A stretch of DNA of 64,000 bases from Boesenbergia rotunda (lineage: Eukaryota; Streptophyta; Magnoliopsida; Zingiberales; Zingiberaceae): positions 62,001-126,000 of the forward strand of contig JAGFNQ010005673.1 in assembly GCA_024364735.1 (NCBI GenBank), written 5' to 3'. The position numbers and the translations under genes were made by a program. The notes beneath the pieces were generated by a model, which saw only the letters and a program-made list of their open reading frames with translations, did not search any database and was not told the DNA's origin. Shown piece by piece: positions 34,704 to 46,692 of this stretch (its first letter is position 1; each line of letters starts with the position of its first letter).

Positions 34704-37422
34704 TTCCTCAGGTTGCCGACTAGTTTGATCATCTTCCAGACCTTGTCTCCGACTTCAAAACTGCGGGCGATTACTCGACGATTGTATGCTTGTTGCATAC
34801 GTTGTCATTACGCTTCTAGTCGGGCGGCTGCTTTATCACAGACCTCCGACACGAGATCTAAGTCGATAAGCCGCTCTCGATCGTTGTCCTCCTTGTTATA
34901 GTGCTGCCGTCAGACGGACTCCTCACCTACCTCCACTGGAATCACGACCCTGGCTCCATACACCAGCTAAAAAGGACTCTGACCTGTTCCTTCTCGTGGA
35001 GTGGTACGGTAGGACCACAAGACACTGGGAAGCTCCTTGACCCAGTTGCCTCCGACGTGATCTAGTTTTATCTTGAGTCCTTTGAGGATTTCCCGATTAA
35101 CAACCTCAGCTTGTCCATTGCCCTGAGGGTACGCGACCGATGTGAAGGCTTGGCGAATGCCTAGCCCCTCGCACCATTCTCTGAGTTTGTGCCTGACAAA
35201 CTACCTTCCATTGTCCGACACCAACTTGTGGGGGATGTCGTATCTGCAAACAATATCCCTCCATAGGATCTTCATCACCGCAGCCTCCGTGATATGTGCC
35301 AGAGGCTTAGCTTCCACCCATTTGGAGAAATAGTCCACAAGAACTAGTAGGAACTTCTTCTGCTAAGGTCCGATGGGAAATGGGCCTACAATGTCCATTC
35401 CCTACTGATCGAATGGGCAGGACACTGTAGAGACTCACAGGGGCTCGGTCGGCCGATGAGTCACATGCTGATGTCTCTAGCAGGCTTCTCATCCGGCCAC
35501 GAACTTAAGAGCGTCGGCTTGTAGAGTGGGCCAAAAGTACCCTGCTAGGATAATCTTCCTAGACATAGACCTTCCCCCAATATGACTTCCGCAAATGCCT
35601 TCATGTACTTCCCGCATCACATAGTCGACTTCCTTTAGCTCGACACATTTAAGGAGTGGTCGGGCAAAGGCCCTCCTATATAGTTGATCTCTGACTAATG
35701 TGAATCTGGCAGCCCGGCGACTGAATAATCAGCTTCCTCGATCCATGCTTGGAGCATTCCCGTTGTGTAGGAACTCCACATATGGATCTCTCCAATCGGC
35801 TACGGTGTTGCCTTCCGCCTCCTCTCCAATCTGAGCTACAGTCTCTTCCGGAGCACTAGGTTCATCTAGCTGCCAAGTCAACATGGAACTAGCCAACCTA
35901 GCTAGCTCATCGGCCTTAGCATTGTTGGTCTGGGAGATCTTCTGCAGGATAACCTCCATGAAGGATGCTTTTAGCTGCTCATAGAGGGCTACATACTTCT
36001 GCAGGCGTTCACACAAGACTTCGAAGTCACCTTTTATTTGTTGTGCCACCAGCTGAGAGTCCGAATGTACAACGACCTGAGTAGCTCCCACATGTTGCTT
36101 GCAGGCCTGCTAGGATTGGCTCGTATTCAGCTTCATTATTGGTGGCTTTGAAGTGGTGCCGAATAGATAAATGCAATGTATCTCCACGGGGGGAGACCAT
36201 TAACACCTCAACTCCGTTGTGTTTGCTGTTGGAAGACCTATCTACATAGATCTTCCAGGCTTCCTCGGCCTCGGGCTCTAGGATAGTCTCGAGCATGAAA
36301 TCCGAGAGAGCTTGAGCCTTGATAGCGGTACGAGGCTGGTACTCAATCCCGTATTCGTTTAGCTCTATCGTCCATTTGATCAGCCGACCTGAAGCTTCGG
36401 GATTGGTGAGGACCACGACAGGATATGCTAAGAAGTATGGTCTAAGCCTCCGGGCCATTAAGACCAGAGCATAGGCCAGTTTCTCTATCGTGGTGTATCA
36501 CATCTCGACATCCTTCAGGAGATGTCCGAAGAAGTATATAGGATATTGCACCATGCCTTCTTCTCGGATGAGCGCAGAGCCCACCGCTTGTTCTGTTGTA
36601 GATAGGTAGACAAATAATGTCTCTCCCTCTACTGGCTTGTAGAGGATAGGGAGCTAGGCGAAATAGGTCTTCAGATCGGCAAATGTCTTCTCACACTAGT
36701 CATCCTAGTCGAACTTGGCCGCCTTTCTTAGAATCTTGAAGAATGGTAGGGTCCTATCTGTAGACTTGGAGATGAACCTGGACAGAGCCGTGATTCTACC
36801 ATCCAGTCGTTGTACTTCCTTGAAGTTGTGAGGGGATGGCATAACCGAAATAGCCTTTACTTTTTCTGAATTAGCCTCGATTCCCCTCTCTGTCACCATG
36901 TATCCCATGAACCGGCCACTCTTCACCACGAACAAGCACTTAACAGGGTTTAACTTTAGCTTGTTGGCCCTCAGGGTGGCGAACATTTCTTTTAAGTCGG
37001 ATATCATGTCTTTCCCTTGTCGGTCTTGACCAGGATATCGTCCACGTACACTTCAATATTCCTCCCGATCTGATGACTGAAGACCTTGTCTATCATCCAC
37101 TGGTAAGTTGCCCCAGCGTTGGGCAATCCGAAAGGCATGACATTATAGCAATACGTGTCATCTATTGTCACAAAGCTAACTTTCTCCTGGTCTTCGGAGC
37201 GAGAGAAACTTGATGGTAGCCTTGATAAGCATCCAACATGGAAATGAAATCACAACCGGCTGTAGAATCTACTAACCGATTTATTAAAGGCAAGGGGTAA
37301 CAATCCTTAGAGCAGACTTTATTCAAATCATGAAAATCAATACAAACCCGCCATTTACCCCCTGGTTTAGGGACAAGTACTACATTAGCTAACCAGGCCG
37401 GGAATTGAATATCCCTTATGTG
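34704..37422 (-). pseudogene. Tat pol: reverse transcriptase, RNase H, integrase
   Basis: On the minus strand from 37422: reverse transcriptase (FPAWLANVVLVPKPGGKWRV; DFISMLDAYQGYHQV; PFGLPNAGATYQ; YVDDILVKT, with the YVDD active site; FMGYMVTERGIEAN). RNase H follows at about 36330-35750 (IYVDRSSN where Asp-Gly-Ser is usual, NNEAEYE, VVHSDSQLV). Integrase is at about 35640-34704 (HEGICGSHIGGRSM and a CQ knuckle, GMDIVGPFPI, LVSDNG, PQGNGQAEV, then GDKVWKM). About ten in-frame stops and some frameshifts are present. The piece is bounded on the right by the SIRE-like insertion (37428) and on the left by the 27397 element, and continues on both outer sides. Confidence 0.9.
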
Positions 37423-37427
37423 CCCGG

Positions 37428-38679
37428 TGTTGGGGCAATTGGCCCTAAGATGATTTGGAGGATCATGGAGTTTTGATGTGTGCGGTCAATATGGTTAAGT
37501 TAGGATTTATTGTTGGACTAATATGTGTACATGAGTGTGCAGGTGTACAGGTACACATGGACTTGGTTGATGTCTTCGGGTGAAGGATGGCATGGAGGCA
37601 AGCTGGAGGCTTGTGTACGCATCCGAGGGACCATGGATAGCAAGGATGATGAGCCGAGGGACGCGGACTTCGAGGCGTACGTGAAGAGTGGCATGGAGGC
37701 AAGCTGGAGGCTTGTGTGTGTATCCGAGGGACAAGGGACGAAGATGAAGAGGGCGTGAAGGCAACAGTCGAGGCTGCTAGTGAAGAGTCAACCGGGTTGT
37801 AAGAGTCTGAGTATGAGTGTTTATACTCAGGGGCTAAGCCGGGAGGGTTCAGTGCGGAGTGACATGTACTCGGGGAGTGTAACCCTAGGCTTAGGTGTGT
37901 ACCAGTCGACTAGCCCATAGGCAGTCGACTGGTGTTGACTGGAACAGCTGACTGGATTCGAACGTTATACTGTAACAGTCGAATCTGAGTGGGACCAGTC
38001 GATTGCCCCAGGGACAGTCGACTGGTGGCGGCTGTTTCATACTCGAGCTCTATTTAAAGGAGCTCGTTTCAGGCTACTAGCTCTTGGCAAAACTTGCTTG
38101 GTCAAAGCTAGTTAGTAGCCTTATGATCTTAGGTAGTGTCTAGGTATTGTGGAAAGGTTTCTCCACCTACAAGGAGCTACACGATTTAGTCGGAGGTGCT
38201 CCGGGGAATCATCCACCGATAGATTAGGGATCACCCACCTTACGGGCAGCCGTGGAATAGGAGTTTATCTCCGAACCACGTAAATCGTAAGTGTTCTTAG
38301 CTGTTTCATACTCGAGCTCTATTTAAAGGAGCTCATTTCAGGCTACTAGCTCTTGGCAAAACTTGCTTGGTCAAAGCTAGTTAGTAGTCTTATGATCTTA
38401 GGTAGTGTCTAGGTATTGTGGAAAGGTTTCTCCACCTACAAGGAGCTACACGATCTAGTCAGAGGTGCTTCGGGAAATCATCCACCGATAGATTAGGGAT
38501 CTCCCACCTTACGGGCAGCCATGGAGTAGGAGTTTATCTCCGAACCACGTAAATCATAAGTGTTCTTAGCTGTTAGTCTTGTTTTTACTTTAGATTTCCG
38601 CTTGCGCAACTAACCGTGTAGGAAGAACGCTTCAAAAAGTGTTATTCACCCCCCCTCTAGCAACGTCAATGATCTTACA
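37428..38679 (+). mobile_element. 5' LTR of the SIRE-like element, with a 269-bp duplication
   Basis: 1252 bp against 988 bp for the 3' LTR. The difference is a direct duplication: 38031-38299 and 38300-38568, each beginning GCTGTTTCATACTCGAG and each containing the TATTTAAAGG box. The 3' LTR has one copy. Palindromic GTCGACTG motifs lie upstream (37905-38025). Confidence 0.92.
37905..38060 (+). promoter_or_regulatory. LTR promoter: palindromes upstream of a hairpin-flanked TATA box
   Basis: Two inverted repeats with half-site CAGTCGACTG(CCC) (about 37908-37935 and 37995-38025) precede TATTTAAAG (38054-38062), which is itself bracketed by GAGCTC...GAGCTC. In the 3' LTR the proximal palindrome (51741-51773) is perfect: 16-bp arms around one base. 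Confidence 0.6.
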
Positions 38680-38749
38680 AGTGGTATCAGAGCTAGGACC
38701 GCTCTTGATTGGAATAACCGCCAAGGGAGCAAAGCTAAGCTAGAGGAAA

Positions 38750-39144
38750 ATGATGGCGGATAAGCTAGGGGACGATATCAACTCACCACCACCATACGAG
38801 CATGAAGATTTTGCATATTGGAGAGCTAGGATGAAGATGTGGCTCGGCATGGATTGGGAGTGTGTAATGGTGCTAGAAGAACCATTTGAGACCCCTAAGG
38901 ACAAACATGGAAAGAAGCTCTGACCTAGGTATTGGACCAAGGAGCAACAAGAACAAGCAAGGGCAAATGAGAAGGTAATCAAAATTTTGATTAAAATTTT
39001 GCCTAACAATGTTTTGAGTAGTGTAAGGACATATTCAAATGCATATGAGTTATGGAGTAAATTGGAAGAAGTTCACGAGAACCCTACACAAGCTCAACTA
39101 GTAGAGGAGCCCGAAGAAATAAACTCAAGTGTCCAAGAAGACCA
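38750..39144 (+). pseudogene. SIRE-like gag, N-terminal part
   Basis: From ATG 38750: MMADKLGDDINSPPPYEHED then FAYWRARMKMWLGMDWE, a typical copia gag start. It continues through YWTKEQQEQARANEKVIKIL and LWSKLEEVHENPTQ to an interruption at the nested element (39145). One TGA at about 38921-38923 breaks the frame, where Arg (CGA) is likely. Compared with a full UBN2-type gag, the middle (the LHxRFxxI region) is missing. After removing 39145-46687 and one GACCA duplication, the frame continues into the part at 46693. Confidence 0.8.
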
Positions 39145-40004
39145 TGTTGGAACTTGGATGGCTAGAGAGGGGGTGAATATAGCCAGACACTACAAATCTT
39201 GCACTTTTGAAGGTTTCTGCACTTATGGGTTAGGCGGCGGAATACAAATGCAGAAACAGAAACAAAGCAGAACACCAAAACAAAAACAGACAACAAACCG
39301 ACGCTAACACCGTGATGTACAAGGTTCGGGGATAACTTGCCCCTATTCCTTGGCGTGCCCGTAAGGTGGGCGATCCCTTGATCGTCGGTAGATCAAGCCC
39401 CGGTGAACCCGGATAAGATAGAGCCTCCTTCTCGGTAGAGAAACCTCTCCACAGATCTCACAGATGATGGAATTTGAGTACAGGAGATCACACAAGAAGG
39501 AATGCTCACTCAGATCTCACAAGGATGTAGTAGAACGCTTAAGCACAAAGCAACATAGAGCACGAACACAGCCCAGCCAAACTTCCCAAGTTTCTGTCTT
39601 GTTCGCCTCAGCTCCTCTGCTTCCAGCTTCGTCTCTTAAGCTCCTGCTCAACGTCGCCAGCTCCATCAGCACCACTGATCTACACCCTGACCCACTGACC
39701 TCTCTGAGCACTCATTCCACTGGACACTCCTCCAGCTGAGCCTCCGTCAGTTGCCAGCCGTGCCTTCGTCAGTTGTCAGTTGCGCCAGACGCCGTTGAGA
39801 CCTGAAAACACAATAGATCCAAATCTGCTCCATGGAAAGTCCTCCATTGACCCTCCTTGAGTATTTGAATCCTCTTGTACCACCTGCACACTACAACAGA
39901 CGCTTAGCAATGCATATCAAAACATATCAGCAGTGTATCAGAGAATCGGCAGAGAAAACAGACGTGATCAGAGCTTCTGACAGTGTATTTAAATTAAAGT
40001 TCTG

Positions 40005-40560
40005 CTCCTGATCGGTCCCCAGACCGATCAGGAAGGACCCTGATCGGTCACCAGACTGATTCAGCAGTCTTCTGCATACTCCTGATTGGTCCCCAGAACA
40101 ATCCAGTATTCTGCTGCACACTCCAGATCGGTCCCCAGACCAATCAGGTTGTTCCCTGATCGGTCTGGTGACCGATCAGGCTGCTTCCTGACCAATCAGA
40201 AGTAATCCTGATCGGTCATAAGGAGAATCCTGCGACACTTGATCATTCTCTAGACCGATCTGAACAGTATCCCTGATCGGTCACCAGACCGATCAGGAGC
40301 CGAGCAGTAAGGTACCTAAAACCCACTGTATGCTCCCTGATCGGTCACCAGACCGATCAGGAGCTGAGCAGTAAGTGAACTCTATGCTCCCTGATCGGTC
40401 ACCAGACCGATCAGGAGCCGAGCAGTAAGTTCCCAAACTCACTGTATGCTTCCTGATCGGTCACCAGACCGATCAGTCATAGCTGGATCGGTCACCAGAC
40501 CGATCCATGAGGGAACTCCATGTCAAACTCCCTGATCGGTCACCAGACCGATCCAGGAAG
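40005..40560. repeat. GATCGGTC palindrome array, best preserved
   Basis: At least a dozen inverted pairs. A perfect one at 40272-40297 has arms CCTGATCGGTC and GACCGATCAGG around ACCA. Three or four lie in a higher-order unit of about 55-65 bp with GAGC(C/T)GAGCAGTAAG between palindromes. The other LTR has the same array at 45595-46110, with single-base changes in several arms. Confidence 0.92.
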
Positions 40561-40639
40561 AGCCAAATCCACTCTAAGTCACGAGAACAAGCCTCCAGCC
40601 CTTCTCTGACTCGTGCTTGGTCCCTCAGACCAAGACTCC

Positions 40640-40965
40640 ATGCCCAGTTTCACTCACCGAGACTTCAATCTAGCTTCACTCACTAGGACCTGGCTTCACT
40701 CACCAGGGTTTCAGTCACCCGGCTTCACTCACCAGGATTTCAACCTAGCTTCACTCACTAGGATTTCAATCACCTGGCTTCACTCACCAGGACCTGGCTT
40801 CACTCACCGGGATTTCAACCTAGCTTCACTCACTAGGATTTCCATCACCTGGCTTCACTCACCAGGACCCGGCTTCACTCACCGGGATTTTCATCACTTG
40901 GCTTCACTCACCATGACCCAGCTTCACTCACCGGGATTTCCATCACCTGGCCCTCCAAGCTAGGA
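40640..40965 (-). repeat. GGTGAGTGAAG minisatellite
   Basis: About 14 copies of CTTCACTCACC or CTTCACTCACT (plus strand) in units of 20-40 bp. The matching block in the other LTR is at 46190-46530. Confidence 0.92.
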
Positions 40966-41132
40966 CTTTTCACACCTAACCCTCCAACCTAGGACTTTTC
41001 ACATGCCAGTGTGCGATCTCCCGATCCACCTGGACTTAATCCGAATTCAACCAAACTTGAATCAAACTTAAATCGGTGTCAACACCAAAACGACAATCAG
41101 GGTCAGACTGCATTAACAATCTCCCCCTTTTT

Positions 41133-43406
41133 GTTGTTTGACAACCCAATTTAAGTTTAGGCATTAATGATCAATTATCATAAGGGAATCAAAATCCTCC
41201 CCATATAATAACCCTAAACTTAATCAACCATTCTCTTCCCTTTGTCAAACATCGAAAAGGGTATGGTTATTAAGTTTGAACATACCTCCCCCTCAAACAT
41301 GGGTCTCTCCCCAAAACCCAAAATAATCAAAGGTGAAATTTTTGAATTGCATATGAGAGGCATATACCATAAATGTATCATGGCAACAATGTATATGCAT
41401 CATACGTCAATAAGTGTGAATTGCACATTAAATCATATACAGAATTATATCATGGTCAAACATATATATGTTTCTTATGACAAGTAGGGAATGCAACTGT
41501 ATCCAACACATAATCCTGATTGGTCTCCGTGACCGATCAGGTTCGTTGATTATTTGATACAGAGAATTTTCTGATTAGTCTGGGGACCGATCAGATTTCA
41601 GAAAAATTTCTGAAACTCTGATACGTTCCTGATCAGACTGCATTAACAATTTGCATTCCAAAACAAAAGTGTAGACTCCATTAATATTCATCATTTCAGA
41701 AAAATTTCTGAAACACGACATTCAGACCAAGAGTCATGACTCAACAAACCCTTTTTTGTGAATTTAAACATTCCAACATAGGTTTGTTTCAAATCAGCAT
41801 TTTAATACTTAATGTTTCAGAAAAATTTCTTAGAATCAAGGGTCTTAAAAATTCCTACCCTTTTTTGAACACTTGAACAAACTTGTACTCACTCAGTACC
41901 AGATTTGTACCAATGGAGGATCAAGTATTTTTCAATTGTACTTGGTTTGTATCAAATTTGCGTGTATCAGTATGATCAGGTAATCTGATACAACTTGATG
42001 AAATGGGATCAGACTGAGGAGTAGTCCGATACCTCTGATCAGTGTTGATCTGATCGGTCACCGGACCGATCAGTATGATTCTGATCGGTCACCAGACCGA
42101 TCAGGGTGAGTCCTGATCAGTCGGTGGACCGATCAGGACTGATATAGAATGTTTTCTGAAACTGATCAGTTTCATAAACAAGTTCGTTTCAACTCTTACC
42201 ATTCCCAAACCCTAAATCAATTAGTTTTAATTAATTTGATCCTAAGGGTTCCCTTAATCAAAATACATTTCTTCAAACAATTATCGAAATATGATACTAA
42301 TATCAAAATTCCAAAACATGATCAGATTTCATGGTACAAACAAAAATATGATCAAATTTTCAAAAACATGCTTGTATCAAATTAGTATCAAAACATGATC
42401 AAGTTTTCTAGCACATGATTGTATCAATACAATTCATAAGGTTGTATTTTGTCCGACATGCTTTTATCTCATTTAACCCATTTTAAAAACATTTCAAAAA
42501 CATGCATTGATGTTGCCTTGTGAGGTTTTATGATGATCATCACACACTGTATATTCCTCAAAAATTTGCATGCAATACATTAACGTTACTAACACATACA
42601 GTAACTCATGGCATACTTGATCATGTTCACCAAACAAAATACCTTAAGCAAAACCTAAGTCTAAACCTTAAGCTCATGTTCTTGTCTATTGATGTCTTAT
42701 GAGTGATCAGTTCAAACAAAAACAATGAGGAAGTTGAGAAGTAATGTGTTCATCTTGTTCAATTTTTCATGGCATAGACTAATATTAATAACACATACAT
42801 TAAAGTCATGGCATACTCAACTAGGTTCATCTCAAAAATAAGAACACTTAAGCCATGTGTTGTTGCAAATATTTTGGCTAACTTCAAGATTTACAGTGAA
42901 CTATAGAGTTCAATCCTAATCATGGCATATTAAAGTTAAAACTCATGGATTGGATTGAAAAGTCATACTTCCAAGTGTGTGTTACAGTCATGGTTCCAAC
43001 TGATTTGAAATCAAGTTTGAGTTAGGCTTCCAAAGCAGGTATGCATGCAATCATTTGAATAGAAAATTCATAGACATGGAAAGCACACATGATGAATGCA
43101 TAATTCTATTTGGTAAAGATGAACTAGACAATTCCTTCTTTGTTTTGGAAGCAAACTTGATCATGGAAGAATTTTAATACTAAAGTAGATCATACTTAAG
43201 CATCATTAAGTTCTTTGACACATGAATTCCATAAAAATTACTAGCCAAGGGTTCATATCGTTATAAAAACTAAAACAATAGAGATCAAAGCATTTAAGTC
43301 AAATTTTCCATAACCAACCATGTGAATGACAATTTTTTCTTGGTCATGGGTTGGAGCACCAAATATCAACCTCCCATGTTGATAGATGCTCCCCCTCAAA
43401 TAATGC
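41133..43406 (-). other. Non-coding interior of the nested copia
   Basis: AT-rich. Holds further GATCGGTC palindromes (41515-41600, 42045-42140). It would be the place of pol, but I see no enzyme motif in any frame. Confidence 0.6.
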
Positions 43407-44680
43407 TTATACAATTCGAAATATGGAAGTTTTAGGTACCCAAATTTTGGGACCTAAACCATCTACAATGAAAGACTTTGGCACCCATGGCTTAGTCATT
43501 TTCTTTTTGACCATTTGAACCCTAGAATTATTTTGTGATCTAAAATGGGCTCTAGTCATTAAAGATATGATACTAGATTCTTTAGGTTGGTAACCCAAAC
43601 CAACCTTGTTGTAAGCCGCCTTTTGTGAGTTTAAGATCATATCTAGGGTTTTGGAACTTGTTGAAAATTTCTCAAGAATATTCTTGAGGTTTTCAATTTC
43701 ACCCTTCAAGTCCTTATTTTCATCCTCAAGATTTTTAACATGCAAGTCATCAATTACTTCATCCTTAGAGGTTTTCAATTTTTCTACCTCTAACTTTAAA
43801 GATTTAATCTTGCTCTTAGACTTTTTGAGCATGTTTGTCAAGCAAGCTATTGCTCTATAGCACTTATCCAACTCGGGAGAAATTACCTCTTCATCATTCG
43901 AGGATGATGAAGGCGCGGTTGAGGAGCTTGATTCGTTATCACTTTCTTCTCTCGAGTCCTCTAGTGCCATGAATGCCACGTGACAGTGAGTGTTCTCCTC
44001 CTTCTTCTTGTTGTCACCTGCCACAAATGCAAACCCTTTCTCCTTTGGGCTTGTGTTAGAGATCTCATGTAGTTCCATTTCATAAAATAGATCTTCTAAC
44101 TTAACAATTGAAAAATCCTTGGAAACCTTGTAGGCATCCACCATAGATGACCATAAGGCATTCCTTGGAAAAACTTTTAGAATGTACCTCACTAAGTCTC
44201 AATTTTCTACCTTCTCATTGATGGAATGTAGACCATTGAGGATTTCTTTGACTCGTCCATGGAGTTCACTCACCTTTTCATTTTCTTCCATGGAAAGCTT
44301 TTGAAGTTGGCTGAGAAGAAGGTCCTTCTTGACTGTCCGTGTATCTTGAGTTCCCTCATGGAGCTCAATGAGTTTGTTCCATAGTCTTTGGCTGAAGTGA
44401 AGGGGCCAACCTTGATTAGCTGCTCTTTGTTCATCCCACATTGCAAAGTGACAACAGCTTTGGCATTGGCTTCCCCCTTTTTGATTTGCTCAGTCGACCA
44501 CATGGAGAAGTCTAGATCTTTTCTCTCAATATCCTTTGGAGGAGAGAAACCCTCCTTTACTGAGAACCACATGCTCATGTTGGTTTTGAGATAAAACTCC
44601 ATCCTTGACTTCCAATATGAAAAATCAGTGCCGTCGAAGAATGGAGGTCGGTTTGTGCTCAATCCTTCTCTTCCAACCAT
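43407..44680 (-). pseudogene. Copia gag of the nested element
   Basis: From MVGREGLSTNRPPFF (44680) the UBN2-type gag reads FSYWKSRMEFYLKTNMSM and CGMNKEQLIKVGPF. A one-base deletion near 44385 follows, then the frame resumes with LWNKLIELHEGTQDTRT and ELHGRVKEILNGLHSINE. A TGA (44200 region) stands where the sister gag has CGA (Arg), then it reads LVRYILKVFPRNALW and the acidic, Ser-rich and coiled-coil parts to GLGYQPKE and a stop at 43407. It is very close to the gag at 20575-21891 over its whole length, but each has different breaks. Confidence 0.86.
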
Positions 44681-44738
44681 CTTGCTGTAAGCTCTCGGAT
44701 GTTAAGCCGTGAACAGAGCCCCAAGCTCTGATACCACT

Positions 44739-46687
44739 TGTTGGAACTTGGATGGCTAGAGAGGGGGTGAATATAGCCAGACACTACAAATCTTGCACTT
44801 TTGAAGGTTTCTGCACTTATGGGTTAGGCAGCGGAATACAAATGCAGAAACAGAAACAAAGCAGAACACCAAAATAAAAACAGACAACAAACCGACGCTA
44901 ACACCGTGATGTACAAGGTTCGGGGATAACTTGCCCATATTCCTTGGCGTGCCCGTAAGGTGGGCGATCCCTTGATCGTCGACAGATCAAGCCCCGGTGA
45001 ACCCGGATAAGATAGAGCCTCCTTCTCGGTGGAGAAACCTCTCCACAGATCTCACGGATGATGGAACTTGAGTACAGGAGATCACACAAGAAGGAATGCT
45101 CACTCAGATCTCACAAGGATGTAGTAGAACGCTTAAGCACAAAGCAACTAGAGCACGAACACAGCCCAGCCAAACTTCCCAAGTTTCTATCTTGTTCGCC
45201 TCAGCTCCTCTGCTTCCAACTTCGTCTCTTAAGCTCCTGCTCAACGTCGCCAGCTCCATCAGCACCACTGATCCACACCTTAACCCACTGACCTCTCTGA
45301 GCACTCAGTCCACTGGACACTCCTCCAACTGAGCCTCCGTCAGTTGCCAGCCGCGCCTTCGTAAGTTGCCAGTTGCGCCAGACGCCGTTGAGACCTGAAA
45401 ACACAATAGATCCAAATCTGCTCCATGGAAAGTCCTCCATTGACCCTCCTTGAGTATTTGAATCCTCTTGTACCACCTGCACACTAAACAGACGCTTAGC
45501 AATGCATATCAAAACATATCAGTAGTGTATCAGAGAATCAGCAGAGAAAACAGACGCGATCAGAGCTTCTGACAGCGTATTTGAATTAAAGTTCTGCTCC
45601 TGATCGGTCCCCAGACCGATCAGGAAGGACCCTGATCGGTCACCAAACCAATCCAGAAGTCTTCTGCACACTCCAGATCGGTCCCCAGACCAATCAGGCT
45701 ATTCTCTGATCGGTCTGGTGACCGATCAGGATGCTTCCTGACCAATTAGAAGTCATCCTGATCGGTCATAAGGAGAATCCCGCGACACTTGATCGTTCTC
45801 TAGACCGATCTGAATAGTATCCCTGATTGGTCACCAGACCGATCAGGAGCCGAGCAGTAAGGTTCCCAAAACCCACTGTATGCTCCCTAATCGGTCACCA
45901 GACCGATCAGGAGCTGAGCAGTAAGTGAACTCTATGCTCCCTGATCGTTCACCAGACCGATCAGGAGCCGAGCAGTAAGTTCCCAAACTCACTGTATGCT
46001 TCCTGATCGGTCACCAGACCGATCAGTCATAGCTGGATCGGTCACCAGATCGATCCATGAGGGAACTCCGTGCCAAACTCCATGATCGGTCACCAGACTG
46101 ATCCAGGAAGAGCCAAATCCACTCCAAGTCACAAGAACAAGCCTCCAGCCCTTCTTTGACTCGTGCTTGGTCCCTCGGACCAAGACTCCATGCCCAGTTT
46201 CACTCACCGGGACTTCAACCTAGCTTCACTCACTAGGACCTGGCTTCACTCACCAGGGTTTCGGTCACCCGGCTTCACTCACCGGGACTCGGTTTCACTC
46301 ACCGGGATTTCAACCTAGCTTCACTCACTAGGATTTCAATCACTTGGCTTCACTCACCAGGACCCGGCTTCACTCACCTGGATTTCAACCTAGCTTCACT
46401 CACTAGGATTTTCATCACCTGGCTTCACTCACCAGGACCCGGCTTCACTCACCGGGATTTCCATCACCTGGCTTCACTCACCAGGACCCGACTTCACTCA
46501 CCGGGATTTCCATCACCTGGCCCTCCAAGCTAGGACTTTTCACACCTAACCCTCCAAGCTAGACTTTTCACATGCCAGTGTGTGATCTCCCGATCCACCT
46601 GGACTTAATCCGAATTCAACCAAACTTGAATCAAACTTAAATCGGTGTCAACACCAAAACAACAATCAGGGTCAGACTGCATCAACA
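44739..46687 (-). mobile_element. 5' LTR of the nested gag-only copia
   Basis: 1949 bp, with the same palindrome array and minisatellite as 39145-41118. The differences seen are mainly transitions in palindrome arms and unit number changes. Confidence 0.92.
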
Positions 46688-46692
46688 GACCA

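Larger units (their letters stand above)
39145..41118 (-). mobile_element. 3' LTR of the nested gag-only copia
   Basis: 1974 bp with TG...CA ends, close to 44739-46687. Contains the palindrome array (40005-40560) and the CTTCACTCACC minisatellite (40640-40965). Confidence 0.92.
39145..46687 (-). mobile_element. Gag-only copia nested in the SIRE-like gag
   Basis: Perfect 5-bp duplications GACCA (39140-39144 and 46688-46692). Minus-strand order: 5' LTR (46687-44739), primer site AGTGGTATCAGAGC (44738-44725), gag (44680-43407), 2.3 kb of non-coding sequence, purine tract AAAAAGGGGGAGAT (41132-41119) and 3' LTR (41118-39145). It is the most complete member of the family to which 17905-23899 belongs. 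It has no pol domain. It lies three levels deep: this copia in the SIRE-like element in Tat. Confidence 0.92.

Noticed and set aside
37463..37764. Frames with repeated Pro/His/Ser segments in the SIRE-like LTRs (also 51210-51537)
   Set aside because: They are the translation of a direct repeat within the LTR (GGCATGGAGGCAAGCTGGAG units) and occur in both LTRs with shifts.
40272..40560. Regularly spaced palindromes considered as a CRISPR array
   Set aside because: This is plant nuclear DNA inside an LTR. Repeats are diverged, spacing is irregular, and the same array recurs in the partner LTR.
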